Positions 17,471-25,112 of a stretch of 64,000 nucleotides of DNA are shown here, in pieces (the stretch's first letter is position 1; each line of letters starts with the position of its first letter). The DNA comes from Nitrospirota bacterium (lineage in GTDB: Bacteria; Nitrospirota; Nitrospiria; 2-01-FULL-66-17): the NCBI GenBank assembly GCA_040757335.1, contig JBFLXB010000010.1, positions 42,262-106,261 on the forward strand. Direction: 5' to 3'. The position numbers were made by a program, and so were the translations under genes. The notes below the pieces were generated by a model. That model saw nothing but the letters and a program-made list of their open reading frames with translations. It was not told the origin of the DNA and ran no database searches.

Positions 17471-17559
17471 GGTACGACAGGGGCGGCGGCCGATTCTCAC
17501 GGGAGGGGGGATCGGGGGGCCGCGGTGAACACCCGGTTGTCAACCGCCCCTGTCGTACC
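17471..17559. repeat. 16-bp perfect inverted repeat with 57-nt spacer
   Basis: GGTACGACAGGGGCGG (17471-17486) is exactly complementary to CCGCCCCTGTCGTACC (17544-17559). The spacer is G-rich and contains CGGTTGTCAACCG overlapping the right arm. The element lies between an exported-protein gene and the FHA gene promoter. It could be a long hairpin in the upstream transcript or a degenerate mobile-element relic. Confidence 0.55.
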
Positions 17560-17591
17560 TGACTTCCCTCCCGGAAGCGATTTCCCGCCGG

Positions 17592-17619
17592 TTGACAGCA
17601 TCAGATTCCCCCCTATAGT
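17592..17619 (+). promoter_or_regulatory. Near-consensus sigma70 promoter of the FHA gene
   Basis: TTGACA (17592-17597), a 16-bp spacer, and TATAGT (17614-17619). The predicted transcription start near 17626 is only about 5 nt before the GTG at 17631, which implies a leaderless or nearly leaderless mRNA if that start is used. Confidence 0.75.
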
Positions 17620-17630
17620 TGTAGACGGCA

Positions 17631-18029
17631 GTGCGCCTCGATCCCGGAGTTGGGTTGGATCCTGAACAGACCATTCGGCCGGATTTCTCTCATCCATACT
17701 TGCCGAGCCCGGAGCCGCAGTACCCGCTGCTTCGCGTGTTAAGTGGACCATTGGAGGGTCGCGAGTTTGCATTGACCGCGGATCAGTACTCGGTCGGACG
17801 GGACCCGCAGTCCGACATCGTCATCGACCAGCGCGAGGTGTCCAGGCGGCACGCCGAGATCGTGCGAATGGCGAGCGAATACGTCTTGACCGACCTCAAG
17901 AGTGCAAACGGCATCTACGTGAACAATCTCAAGCTCGATCGGGCCGTGTTGAGCCACGGTGATGTCTTCCAGATCGGCGCCTGCGTGTTCCAGTTTATTT
18001 GGAACCGCGTCCGCGCGACGACGCGCTGA
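17631..18029 (+). CDS. FHA domain protein
   Basis: 132 residues. A forkhead-associated domain fills residues about 35-130, with Gly-Arg-Asp-Pro-x-Ser-Asp-Ile, Ser-Arg-Arg-His-Ala and Ser-Ala-Asn-Gly-Ile-Tyr-Val-Asn. These are the phosphothreonine-binding arginine/serine/asparagine signatures. No kinase or transmembrane part is fused. The gene is followed 4 bp later by a PAS-GGDEF-EAL gene, which suggests a shared signalling module. GTG at 17631 is preceded by a promoter rather than a ribosome-binding site. In-frame TTG codons downstream are alternatives that would keep the FHA fold. Confidence 0.85.
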   Translation: MRLDPGVGLDPEQTIRPDFSHPYLPSPEPQYPLLRVLSGPLEGREFALTADQYSVGRDPQSDIVIDQREVSRRHAEIVRMASEYVLTDLKSANGIYVNNLKLDRAVLSHGDVFQIGACVFQFIWNRVRATTR

Positions 18030-18033
18030 CGTC

Positions 18034-19668
18034 GTGGGAAGTCGGTCCGTCGTGCGGTCGTCGAATCGCCGTCGCGGGACGCGCGGCCGCCGCGTCATTG
18101 CCTCTCCGAGCAAACTGCTCGCGCTGCTCGGTCACCTCCCCGGTATGGTCTACCGTCGCCGGGCCGATCAGGCCGGTACCATGGAGTTTGTCAGCGGCGG
18201 CTGTGCCGAACTGACCGGGTATCGGCCTTCCGACCTCATGTTGCCCGACGCCGAGGTGCGGCAGAGGTTGATCCATCCCGACGATCGGTCATCCGTGGAA
18301 CGGGAGATCGAGGAAGCGCTGCGGGCCAAGCGGGTCTTCCACGTTGCGTATCGGTTACGCACCGCGTCCGGGCAAGTTCGGTGGGCGTCCGAGCACGGGC
18401 GCGGTCTTTTCAGCCGGCGTGGTGCGCTCACGGCGGTGGAGGGGTACATCAGCGACATCACCGAACAGAAGTTGGCCGAACAACTGTTGGCCGAGCAGGC
18501 GATTCGCGACGCATTGACCGGCTTGTACAACCGTCGATTTTTCGACGAGCGGATCGACATCGAACTGGCGCGCGCGAGCCGCAACCGGCACGGCGTCGCG
18601 TTTCTGATGTGCGATCTCGACTACTTTAAATCCGTGAATGACGCGCACGGCCACCAGGTCGGCGACGAAGTCCTGAGGACCGTGGCGGGCGCCGTCTTGT
18701 CGTCAACGCGTGGAAGCGACCTGATCGTTCGATGGGGCGGGGACGAAATGGTGGTGGTGCTCGCGGAGACCAACGAGGCCGGCGGCCGCATCGTGGCCCA
18801 ACGTATCCAGCGGGCGGTTCGACGGTTGAGCGACGTGCGGGGCATCCGGTTCGACATCAGCATCGGGATCGCGGTCTTCCCCACCCACGGAGAATCCGTG
18901 GACCAATTGATCCGGCTTGCGGACCGCGCGCTCTACATTGCCAAAAAGACCGGTGACAGACTTCACATCGGCGACGAGCACTACCGGCTTGACGCACAGG
19001 CCGTCACCGCGGTTTTTCAGCCGATCGTCGATGTCTGGTCGAATCAGGTCCTGGGCTACGAGGCACTGAGCCGGGACCCCGAAGGGCGGCTCAGCGTCGC
19101 CGAGCTGTTCAAAAAATATCACGTGGTGGGACAACTGGACGACCTCAAGGCCATCTGTTTCAGGGAACAGCTACGAGCGGGCCGCGACGCGAGCCTGAGG
19201 AGAATCTTCCTCAATGTCGATCTGCGGGTGTTGGAGCGGTTGGAGCCGATCGCGAAGCCGGAAGGGATGGACGTGATCCTCGAGATCTCGGAGCGCACGG
19301 TGTTGCCCGATGTGGCGGGCTACCTGTCGGCGGCGATGAAGTGGCGGGCTCAGGGATATAAGTTTGCGATCGATGACTTCGGCGAGGGATTCGTATCGCT
19401 TCCGCTGGTGGCGCGTCTGAACCCTGAGTACATCAAGATCGACCGCTCGCTGGTGCTGCAGGCCGTGTCATCGGATACGTTCAAGGGATTCCTCAAACAT
19501 CTGCTGCAGGCGCTGCGCATGTATGCGACCGAAGGGGTCATCGCCGAAGGCGTGGAAACCGAACAGGAGTTGGCCGCGATGAAGGGGATCGGGATCTTCG
19601 TGGTCCAGGGGTTCCTGACCGGCCGTCCGCAGGCCCTTCTGCCCGAACCGGCGGCGAACGCCGCCTGA
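18034..19668 (+). CDS. PAS-GGDEF-EAL cyclic di-GMP signalling protein
   Basis: About 544 residues from GTG 18034 (GTG 18052 is an alternative). A PAS fold with C-terminal PAC sequence covers about 35-150 and ends in a Gly-Tyr-Ile-Ser-Asp-Ile-Thr-Glu-Gln-Lys linker. The GGDEF domain is at about 155-315 with signature Gly-Gly-Asp-Glu-Met, so the last Phe is Met. The EAL domain is at about 320-535 with Tyr-Glu-Ala-Leu-Ser-Arg, Asp-Asp-Phe-Gly, an Ile-Lys-Ile-Asp lysine and Ala-Glu-Gly-Val-Glu. The main metal and base residues of the phosphodiesterase appear present, while cyclase activity is less certain. No membrane segment is seen, so it is probably a cytoplasmic sensor enzyme. It follows the FHA gene by 4 bp. 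Confidence 0.88.
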   Translation: MGSRSVVRSSNRRRGTRGRRVIASPSKLLALLGHLPGMVYRRRADQAGTMEFVSGGCAELTGYRPSDLMLPDAEVRQRLIHPDDRSSVEREIEEALRAKRVFHVAYRLRTASGQVRWASEHGRGLFSRRGALTAVEGYISDITEQKLAEQLLAEQAIRDALTGLYNRRFFDERIDIELARASRNRHGVAFLMCDLDYFKSVNDAHGHQVGDEVLRTVAGAVLSSTRGSDLIVRWGGDEMVVVLAETNEAGGRIVAQRIQRAVRRLSDVRGIRFDISIGIAVFPTHGESVDQLIRLADRALYIAKKTGDRLHIGDEHYRLDAQAVTAVFQPIVDVWSNQVLGYEALSRDPEGRLSVAELFKKYHVVGQLDDLKAICFREQLRAGRDASLRRIFLNVDLRVLERLEPIAKPEGMDVILEISERTVLPDVAGYLSAAMKWRAQGYKFAIDDFGEGFVSLPLVARLNPEYIKIDRSLVLQAVSSDTFKGFLKHLLQALRMYATEGVIAEGVETEQELAAMKGIGIFVVQGFLTGRPQALLPEPAANAA

Positions 19669-19725
19669 CTGACCGATTCTCACCAGACGCCGGAAGCCCG
19701 GCGCACGTCCTGCGACAGCGGACCG

Positions 19726-21129
19726 CTAAATCCGGCGCTGGAACTGGTGGTCGTCGGAAACGAGCACCGGGAACGGCGAACCCGACACCCACCGCAACTC
19801 GCTGTCCATCGTGTCGTAGACGAAATCTTTCCCGTCGAACTCTAGGATTTTGGGAATGGGCAGCGTTCGGGGCGTGGGACAGGGCTTTCCCACGTGGTTG
19901 GTGAACTCTTCGGGAAAGTGTTTCAGGATGCTGCGAACGATGATCGACTCGGCGTTGATCAAGAAGCAGCGGCCCTTACCGGGCATCCGTTCGGTGATTT
20001 CCCACGCCTCGACCATGTCGTCTTCGACCCCGGTGCCTTGCTCCATCTTCAGGATCAGGCGCGTGATCTCTTTGGTGCTCCAGTTGCAGGAAAAACACTG
20101 GCCGCAGCTTTCATTGGAGAAGAACCGCGAGAAGTTGTACGCCACGTGGACCATGCACGCCGTGTCGTCGTACACGATGACACAACCTGAACCGAGCCCC
20201 GAGTCCACCTTTTTCAGTGAGTCGAAATCCAGGGGCGTGTCGAACTTGTCGGGTGTCAGCAACCCGCAGGAGGGGCCGCCCGGGAACACCGCCTTGAACT
20301 TCCGCCCCGGTTTCGGCCCACCCGCGGTCTGGAGAAGTTGCGCCATGGTGGTGCCCATCGGGAGTTCGTAAAAGCCCGGTTTGGCGACGTCGCCGGACAC
20401 GGTCCAGATGAAGTTGCCGGGGCTTCGCGGCGGCCCGATGGCCTTAAACCAGTCCGCTCCGTTTCGCATGATGTGGGCGACATGGGACAAGGTCTCGACG
20501 TTGTTGACCACCACGGGAGAGGCGATGCCCCCGCCGGAGAACGGCAGCCCCCATTCAAAGGGTTTGACCTGTCGGGGCATCGCGGCGTTCCCCATGATCG
20601 ATTCCAACATGGCCGTCTCTTCGCCGTACAGGTACGTGGCTGGGCCGATCGAGAGCTCGACCTGGACTCCCCGACCGGAGTTGAGCACGTTCGGCCCCAG
20701 ATAACCTTTCATTTCGCACTCGGCAATGGCCTCGCTCAGTCGCTTGATCTGGGGGTGAAAAATCTCCTTGAGGCAGATAAACGCCTTGTCCGCGCCGATG
20801 GTCAGCGACGCGATCGCCACGCCTTCAATCAACTGGTAGGGGTTGAGAAAGATCAGAGGGCGGTCTTTGTAAGTCCCCGGTTCGCCCTCGGCTCCGTTGC
20901 AGGCAAGGTACTTCTTGCCGTCCGGCGACTCCTTCTGCCGGGTGCCGGCCCACTTGATCCCGGTGGGAAATCCGGCTCCCCCGCGCCCGCGCAGACCGGA
21001 CTTCTTGATTTCGTCGATCACCGCTTCCGGGGACATGGAAAGGGCGCGTTCAAGCCCCTTCCATCCGCCGGTTTTTGCATACTCTTCAGCGGAGGTGATG
21101 GGTTTCTCGGGTAACAGATATCCGGGCAC
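19726..21129 (-). CDS. nuoF: NuoF-like NADH dehydrogenase subunit (FMN and 4Fe-4S)
   Basis: 467 residues from the GTG at 21129, chosen because GAGGAGG lies about 6 nt before it. An upstream in-frame ATG would add 21 unrelated residues. The FMN/NAD(H) site motifs Arg-Gly-Arg-Gly-Gly-Ala-Gly-Phe (near 47), Asn-Gly-Ala-Glu-Gly-Glu-Pro-Gly (near 78) and Gly-Glu-Glu-Thr-Ala (near 169) are present. The N3-type cluster ligands are Cys342-x2-Cys345-x2-Cys348-x39-Cys388, which matches NuoF spacing. No NuoE, NuoG or hydrogenase gene is adjacent. It may serve complex I in trans, or a formate dehydrogenase, transhydrogenase or HoxF-like complex elsewhere. Confidence 0.88.
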   Translation of the reverse strand: MPGYLLPEKPITSAEEYAKTGGWKGLERALSMSPEAVIDEIKKSGLRGRGGAGFPTGIKWAGTRQKESPDGKKYLACNGAEGEPGTYKDRPLIFLNPYQLIEGVAIASLTIGADKAFICLKEIFHPQIKRLSEAIAECEMKGYLGPNVLNSGRGVQVELSIGPATYLYGEETAMLESIMGNAAMPRQVKPFEWGLPFSGGGIASPVVVNNVETLSHVAHIMRNGADWFKAIGPPRSPGNFIWTVSGDVAKPGFYELPMGTTMAQLLQTAGGPKPGRKFKAVFPGGPSCGLLTPDKFDTPLDFDSLKKVDSGLGSGCVIVYDDTACMVHVAYNFSRFFSNESCGQCFSCNWSTKEITRLILKMEQGTGVEDDMVEAWEITERMPGKGRCFLINAESIIVRSILKHFPEEFTNHVGKPCPTPRTLPIPKILEFDGKDFVYDTMDSELRWVSGSPFPVLVSDDHQFQRRI

Positions 21130-21286
21130 CGGGGCCTCCTCGTGATCGGCGCGGCCGACAAAGTCGGCACGCCGTCGATTGCACCAGACCATACCTTAGC
21201 CGCGTCAGACTCAAGCCCAGCAGGGTTCGGCAGACAGCGGAAGGCGCATAGGATAATGGAGATGTTGGGTGGAAGTCAATCAGGGA

Positions 21287-21820
21287 TTACACCTCGATCC
21301 GAGGGGCGCAGCTCCTCCCTCGTTCAAGAGCCACGGCGTCGTCTTGCAGCGTCAGCCCGTAGGTCTGAGCATCAGGGGTCAGAGGGTGTCGCTCCAAGAT
21401 CAGGGTGGTGCGCCCGTCGTCCCACATCTCCACTTCGCCCCCGGGGGTGGGGAGGTGAAAGCCCGATCCGTATTTGCGTACCGCCATGGCCACGAACTCC
21501 TCCCACGAGGTGCGGGTGGAATAGGCCGCAGAATAGGTGACTTCGATGCGTGAGAGGCGGTCCTGGGCAAAGGCCACGATGACCCCCTCGAGGTCGTTGG
21601 GCATGTGGGTGATCGCAAAAACCCGTTCACCCGCTTCTCCCTGAATCTCCGCAGTCGGGGTCGTCGCGATGAATGTTTCGATCGGCATGCCGAGTTGGAG
21701 CGAGAGAAAACCGCGATAGATGGGAGCGGCGCGAGCGGTGGACTCGGGCGTGGCGAGCCAGGCACCGATGCTCCACGCGACCAGCAGGCCCACGGCCCGC
21801 ACCCGACGTGACCTCGTCAT
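21287..21820 (-). CDS. Small secreted protein of unknown function
   Basis: 177 residues from ATG 21820. The N-terminus is a typical Sec signal peptide (three arginines, a hydrophobic core, then Ala-Arg-Ala-Ala). The mature part contains a Gly-Met-Pro-Ile-Glu-Thr-Phe segment and strand-rich sequence without cysteines except near the end. I do not recognise the family. An extended promoter lies so close to the ATG (TATATT ends 6 nt before it) that the mRNA would be leaderless. There is no Shine-Dalgarno sequence, consistent with this. An ORF reading further upstream passes through a structured RNA region and is not supported. Confidence 0.7.
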   Translation of the reverse strand: MTRSRRVRAVGLLVAWSIGAWLATPESTARAAPIYRGFLSLQLGMPIETFIATTPTAEIQGEAGERVFAITHMPNDLEGVIVAFAQDRLSRIEVTYSAAYSTRTSWEEFVAMAVRKYGSGFHLPTPGGEVEMWDDGRTTLILERHPLTPDAQTYGLTLQDDAVALERGRSCAPRIEV

Positions 21821-21826
21821 GAAAAT

Positions 21827-21856
21827 AATATAGGGCACACGACGTGAGGATGGCAA
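21827..21856 (-). promoter_or_regulatory. Promoter of the secreted-protein gene
   Basis: On the minus strand, TTGCCA (21856-21851), an 18-bp spacer and TATATT (21832-21827) are followed 6 nt later by ATG. The -35 element overlaps the T-rich tail of the upstream RNA terminator, so the two units are packed back to back. Confidence 0.6.
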
Positions 21857-21918
21857 ACGAAAACCCGGAAGCGGATCGTGTGATCCTGACGCGGCTCCGG
21901 CGTCCGCGCTTCCGGGTT
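21855..21918 (-). terminator. Terminator of the structured intergenic transcript
   Basis: On the minus strand, AACCCGGAAGCG pairs perfectly with CGCTTCCGGGTT across a 33-nt loop. The 3' arm runs into TTCGTTT. The loop holds a second small hairpin. The long loop makes termination strength uncertain, but position and T-rich tail fit an intrinsic terminator for the RNA described at 21855-22151. Confidence 0.5.
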
Positions 21919-21968
21919 CGGTGGCGCTGGGGCCTACGTCCCAGCTTCGCCGAAGAAAGGGGCGTGGC

Positions 21969-22013
21969 TTAGGACGCCGCCACCTCACTCGCCGTAGGGT
22001 TGGTACTGCCCAC
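21969..22013 (-). CDS. Candidate 14-residue micro-ORF with very extended Shine-Dalgarno sequence
   Basis: GTG at 22013-22011, then 13 codons and TAA, giving a short Gly/Ser/Thr/Asn/Ala-rich peptide. The sequence before it, AGAAAGGAGGTGGTCCAG, agrees at 17 of 18 positions with the exact complement of the conserved bacterial 16S rRNA 3' end, with a 7-nt gap from GGAGG to the start codon. The AAAGG part can also pair with CCTTTC just beyond the stop codon, which would hide the site. Translation would therefore depend on RNA folding. It could be a leader peptide, a ribosome-sensing switch or a signalling peptide. Confidence 0.4.
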   Translation of the reverse strand: MGSTNPTASEVAAS

Positions 22014-22157
22014 TGGACCACCTCCTTTCTTCGGCGCGATACCGCGGCCCTCGGGCCCAGACCCGGGGCTCCCACGCCCCGGACCGCCGTTGTCCGGTTG
22101 GTGGGACGCCTCCCCCTGTGGGAGACTCGGGGAGGAGTGACTCCCCTCGCGCACAAA

Positions 22158-22166
22158 ACTATATCA
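22158..22166 (-). promoter_or_regulatory. Extended -10 promoter of the structured RNA
   Basis: Minus-strand TGATATAGT combines the TGn extension with TATAGT (22163-22158). No good -35 is visible, which is tolerated with an extended -10. The predicted start is near 22151. Confidence 0.5.
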
Positions 22167-22296
22167 CAGCGTCCGAGGTGAGCGCGATCGAATTTTTCCC
22201 GCTGCATCCTCCGCGTCCGTCCCTCGGCGAGGCTGCTTTTGCCTCGGCGCTTGTGCGATAATAGCCCACGTTTCGATTTGAATCGGAGGGATGGGA

Positions 22297-23709
22297 GTGA
22301 CGAAGCCGAGGACCATGGTCGAAAAAATCTGGGACGCGCACGTGGTGCACGAAGAGCCCGGCCAGCCGTCCGTGATCTACATCGACCGCCACTTGATTCA
22401 CGAAGTGACCTCGCCGCAGGCGTTCGACGGGCTGCGTATGGCCAAGCGGCGCGTGCGACGGCCGGATTTGACGTTTGCGACCATGGACCACAACGTCCCG
22501 ACCACGGATCGGTCCCTGCCGGTTGCCGACCAGATCTCCGCGCTTCAGATGCAGACGCTGGCCAAGAATTGCCGGGAGTTCGGCGTCACGCTGTTCGATC
22601 TGAACAGTCCCGACCAAGGCATCGTCCACGTGATCGGCCCGGAACTGGGGCTGACGCTGCCCGGCCTCACGATCGTCTGCGGGGACAGCCACACGTCCAC
22701 GCACGGCGCGTTCGGCGCATTGGCCTTCGGCATCGGCACCAGCGAGGTCGAACACGTGTTGGCCACCCAGTGCCTGCTGCAAGACAAACCCAAGACCTTC
22801 CTGATCGAGGTCAACGGCCGGCGACCGTATGGCGTCGAAGCCAAGGACGTGATCCTGTCCATCATCGGGAGGATCGGCACCGACGGCGGCACCGGGACCG
22901 TGGTGGAATACGCGGGCGACACAATCCGCGCCCTCTCGATGGAGGAGCGGATGACGGTCTGCAACATGTCGATCGAAGCCGGGGCGCGGGCGGGCCTGAT
23001 CGCGCCGGACGAGAAGACCTTCGCCTACCTCAAAGGCCGACGTTACGTCCCCAAGGACTTCGACGCGGGCATAGTGCGGTGGAAGCAACTGCCGTCGGAT
23101 CCGGGTGCAGCCTTTGACCGGTCGTTGCGGCTGGACGCCACGGTCCTCACGCCCCAGGTCACCTGGGGCACGAACCCCGGACAGGTGGTGGGCGTCGACG
23201 GCCGCGTGCCCGATCCCGGCCAGTTCGCGGACCCCAACGCGCGCAAGGCGGCCGAGCGGGCGTTGGAGTACATGGGGCTTCGCGGCGGCATGCCCATCAC
23301 CGAGATTGGCGTGGACCGCGTGTTTATCGGTTCGTGCACCAACTCGCGGATCGAAGACCTGCGCCGGGTGGCGCGGTTTGTCGATGGTCGGCGCGTCTCG
23401 TCCAAGGTCTACGCCATGGTGGTGCCTGGGTCGCAGGCGATCAAGCACCGCGCCGAGGAGGAGGGGCTGGATCGCATCTTCCAGGCAGCCGGATTCGATT
23501 GGCGCGAATCGGGTTGCTCCATGTGCCTGGGAATGAACCCCGACACGCTCAACCCCGGCGAGCGCTGCGCCTCGACGTCGAACCGCAACTTCGAGGGCCG
23601 ACAGGGCAAGGGCGGGCGGACGCACCTGGTGAGCCCTCTGATGGCGGCCGCAGCGGCGCTGGAGGGTCGCTTCGTGGACATCCGCCAATACGACGTCAAG
23701 GAGAACTGA
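22297..23709 (+). CDS. leuC: 3-isopropylmalate dehydratase large subunit
   Basis: About 470 residues of the aconitase superfamily. It isomerises 2- to 3-isopropylmalate in leucine synthesis together with LeuD. The cluster ligands are visible as Cys-Thr-Asn-Ser-Arg in the middle-to-late part and Cys-Ser-Met-Cys-Leu-Gly-Met-Asn further on. A [11 protein letters not shown] motif lies in the first third. GTG 22297 is chosen because GGAGGG ends 6 nt before it. The ATG at 22291 abuts that site and is too close. An extended -10 (TGCGATAAT) lies about 40 bp upstream. leuD follows after 2 bp. Confidence 0.95.
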   Translation: MTKPRTMVEKIWDAHVVHEEPGQPSVIYIDRHLIHEVTSPQAFDGLRMAKRRVRRPDLTFATMDHNVPTTDRSLPVADQISALQMQTLAKNCREFGVTLFDLNSPDQGIVHVIGPELGLTLPGLTIVCGDSHTSTHGAFGALAFGIGTSEVEHVLATQCLLQDKPKTFLIEVNGRRPYGVEAKDVILSIIGRIGTDGGTGTVVEYAGDTIRALSMEERMTVCNMSIEAGARAGLIAPDEKTFAYLKGRRYVPKDFDAGIVRWKQLPSDPGAAFDRSLRLDATVLTPQVTWGTNPGQVVGVDGRVPDPGQFADPNARKAAERALEYMGLRGGMPITEIGVDRVFIGSCTNSRIEDLRRVARFVDGRRVSSKVYAMVVPGSQAIKHRAEEEGLDRIFQAAGFDWRESGCSMCLGMNPDTLNPGERCASTSNRNFEGRQGKGGRTHLVSPLMAAAAALEGRFVDIRQYDVKEN

Positions 23710-23711
23710 CC

Positions 23712-24305
23712 GTGGAACCGTTTCGCACGCTCGATGGGCTGGTCACGGTGCTCGACCTGCCCAACGTGGACACCGACCAGATCATTCCCAAACAGTTCCT
23801 CAAGCGCATCGAGCGAACCGGGTTCGGACAGTTTCTCTTCTATGATTGGCGATTTCTCGACAGCGGGCGACCCAACCCCGATTTTGAGATGAACGCCGAC
23901 CGCTACCGGGGGGCGTCGATTCTCCTAACACGCGCGAACTTCGGGTGCGGCTCTTCCCGGGAACACGCGCCCTGGGCGCTGTTGGATTACGGGTTGCGTT
24001 GCCTGATTGCGCCGTCGTTTGCCGACATCTTCTATAACAACTGTTTCAAGAACGGGATCCTCCCGATCCGCCTCAGCGAAGACCAGGTCGAGGCGCTCTT
24101 CCAACGCGTCCGCGCCACGCCGGGGTATCGCCTGCGGGTGGATCTCGATAAGAAGGCGGTGGCGTCGTCGGACGGCCTCCACTACCCGTTCGAGGTCGAC
24201 ACGTTCCGCCGGCACTGTCTGCTCAACGGCCTCGATGATATTGGACTGACGCTGCAACACGAGGATAAAATCAAACGTTTCGAACAGCGCCACGCAATGG
24301 CGTGA
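23712..24305 (+). CDS. leuD: 3-isopropylmalate dehydratase small subunit
   Basis: 197 residues with the swivel-domain signature [11 protein letters not shown] near residue 21 and Gly-Cys-Gly-Ser-Ser-Arg-Glu-His-Ala near 77, normal for bacterial LeuD. It starts at GTG 23712, 2 bp after the leuC stop, so the two are translationally coupled and form the isopropylmalate isomerase heterodimer. leuB and leuA are not in the window. Confidence 0.95.
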   Translation: MEPFRTLDGLVTVLDLPNVDTDQIIPKQFLKRIERTGFGQFLFYDWRFLDSGRPNPDFEMNADRYRGASILLTRANFGCGSSREHAPWALLDYGLRCLIAPSFADIFYNNCFKNGILPIRLSEDQVEALFQRVRATPGYRLRVDLDKKAVASSDGLHYPFEVDTFRRHCLLNGLDDIGLTLQHEDKIKRFEQRHAMA

Positions 24306-24374
24306 GCGGGTAGTGCGGGCTTCCGGGGATTCTCATGTCCTTGGTGGCTATGACCTAAAATCAGGAGATCTTGA

Positions 24375-24602
24375 ATGGCGGGAAACGCGAAAGCACGGTT
24401 TGAAAAACGTCAGAAAGAGATGAAGCGGCAAAAGAAGCACCAGGAGAAGGCCGCGAGGCAGTTGGCCCGTAAAGAGGAAAAAGCGAAAAGCCTGTCGGGA
24501 ATAGCGCCTGGTGAGGACCCGGATCTGGCGGGCCTTGTTCCCGGGCCGAATCAGCCGGTTCCGGAAGAAGCGGCCGATATCGGGAGTCCTTCGAGACGCT
24601 GA
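24375..24602 (+). CDS. Small lysine-rich hypothetical protein
   Basis: 75 residues with a highly basic, helical N-terminal two thirds (many Lys, Arg, Gln) and an acidic, proline-rich tail. CAGGAG lies about 8 nt before the ATG. Charge and length suggest nucleic-acid or ribosome association, but no family is recognised. It lies alone, 69 bp after leuD and convergent with the next gene. Confidence 0.6.
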   Translation: MAGNAKARFEKRQKEMKRQKKHQEKAARQLARKEEKAKSLSGIAPGEDPDLAGLVPGPNQPVPEEAADIGSPSRR

Positions 24603-24642
24603 GCGGACCGATCCGCGTCTCGCATCTTCCTCCCACCACCGG

Positions 24643-24981
24643 CTAGGAACACCCCGGGCCGCGAACTTCCTTGGCTGCGGTGCCTGGTGGAATCAGGCCG
24701 GCCCTGAAAGCCGCGGGGTCGGTCCGGTACTGGTCGATCAGGTCCCGCACCTGTTGCAAGCAGTCGTCTCGCGTGCAGAGACGATATCCATAGATCCCCA
24801 GCGGGGCGATCAGCTTCAGATAGTAGTAGTTGCCCGCGTCGTACTGTGTCGAGCAGTTGCTGGGCTTGTTTGCGACCTTGAGGAATTCGTCGAAGGTTTC
24901 CGCGAATTGCTCCAGAACGGGCTCGCTGTGCAGGTCCGGCGGAATCTCGCGGAAACGTTTGATCAAATCAAACACGGTCAT
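24643..24981 (-). CDS. Conserved hypothetical protein
   Basis: 112 residues from the ATG at 24981, with GGAG about 10 nt upstream. An in-frame start further up would give a longer, less likely protein. It is mostly helical, with four cysteines (Cys-Ser-Thr, Cys-Thr-Arg-Asp-Asp-Cys, and a C-terminal Cys) but no clear metal motif. A Tyr-Tyr-Tyr-Leu-Lys-Leu-Ile-Ala-Pro-Leu-Gly segment stands out. I do not recognise the family. It is convergent with the lysine-rich gene and divergent from the membrane protein gene at 25113. Confidence 0.6.
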   Translation of the reverse strand: MTVFDLIKRFREIPPDLHSEPVLEQFAETFDEFLKVANKPSNCSTQYDAGNYYYLKLIAPLGIYGYRLCTRDDCLQQVRDLIDQYRTDPAAFRAGLIPPGTAAKEVRGPGCS

Positions 24982-25112
24982 GCGCTCATCTCCGGCACCG
25001 ATGTCGTGACGCCGATTATATAGCCCCGAACCCCCGCCAGCAAGCTCGCGTGAGGCCTGGTGTCGGGTTCTTGGTTGGGGCATAATGAAAGCCTCTTTCC
25101 GCGGAGCGCCCC

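Larger units (their letters stand above)
21855..22151 (-). ncRNA. Candidate structured RNA of about 300 nt enclosing a micro-ORF
   Basis: This stretch between the secreted-protein gene and leuC has no long gene but an unusual density of inverted repeats. These include CCTCCCC/GGGGAGG (about 22110-22135), CCGGAC/GTCCGG (about 22080-22098), CCGGGG/CCCCGG (about 22063-22082), GCTGGG/CCCAGC (about 21926-21945), and a 13-bp perfect pair CGCCGAAGAAAGG (minus strand, 22036-22024) with CCTTTCTTCGGCG (21960-21948). An extended -10 promoter lies at its start and a terminator-like stem at its end. The pattern fits a discrete structured transcript or a long regulatory leader. It matches no RNA family I can name. 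Confidence 0.45.

Noticed and set aside
22007..22036. Plus-strand stretch that looks like the 3' end of 16S rRNA (CTGGACCACCTCCTTTCT)
   Set aside because: Similarity ends within about 20 bp and no other rRNA sequence is adjacent. It is explained as the complement of an extended Shine-Dalgarno sequence on the minus strand.
21969..22154. A 61-codon minus-strand ORF covering the structured region
   Set aside because: Its upstream part is a string of hairpins, and the only good ribosome-binding site lies before the GTG at 22013, so only the last 14 codons are considered.
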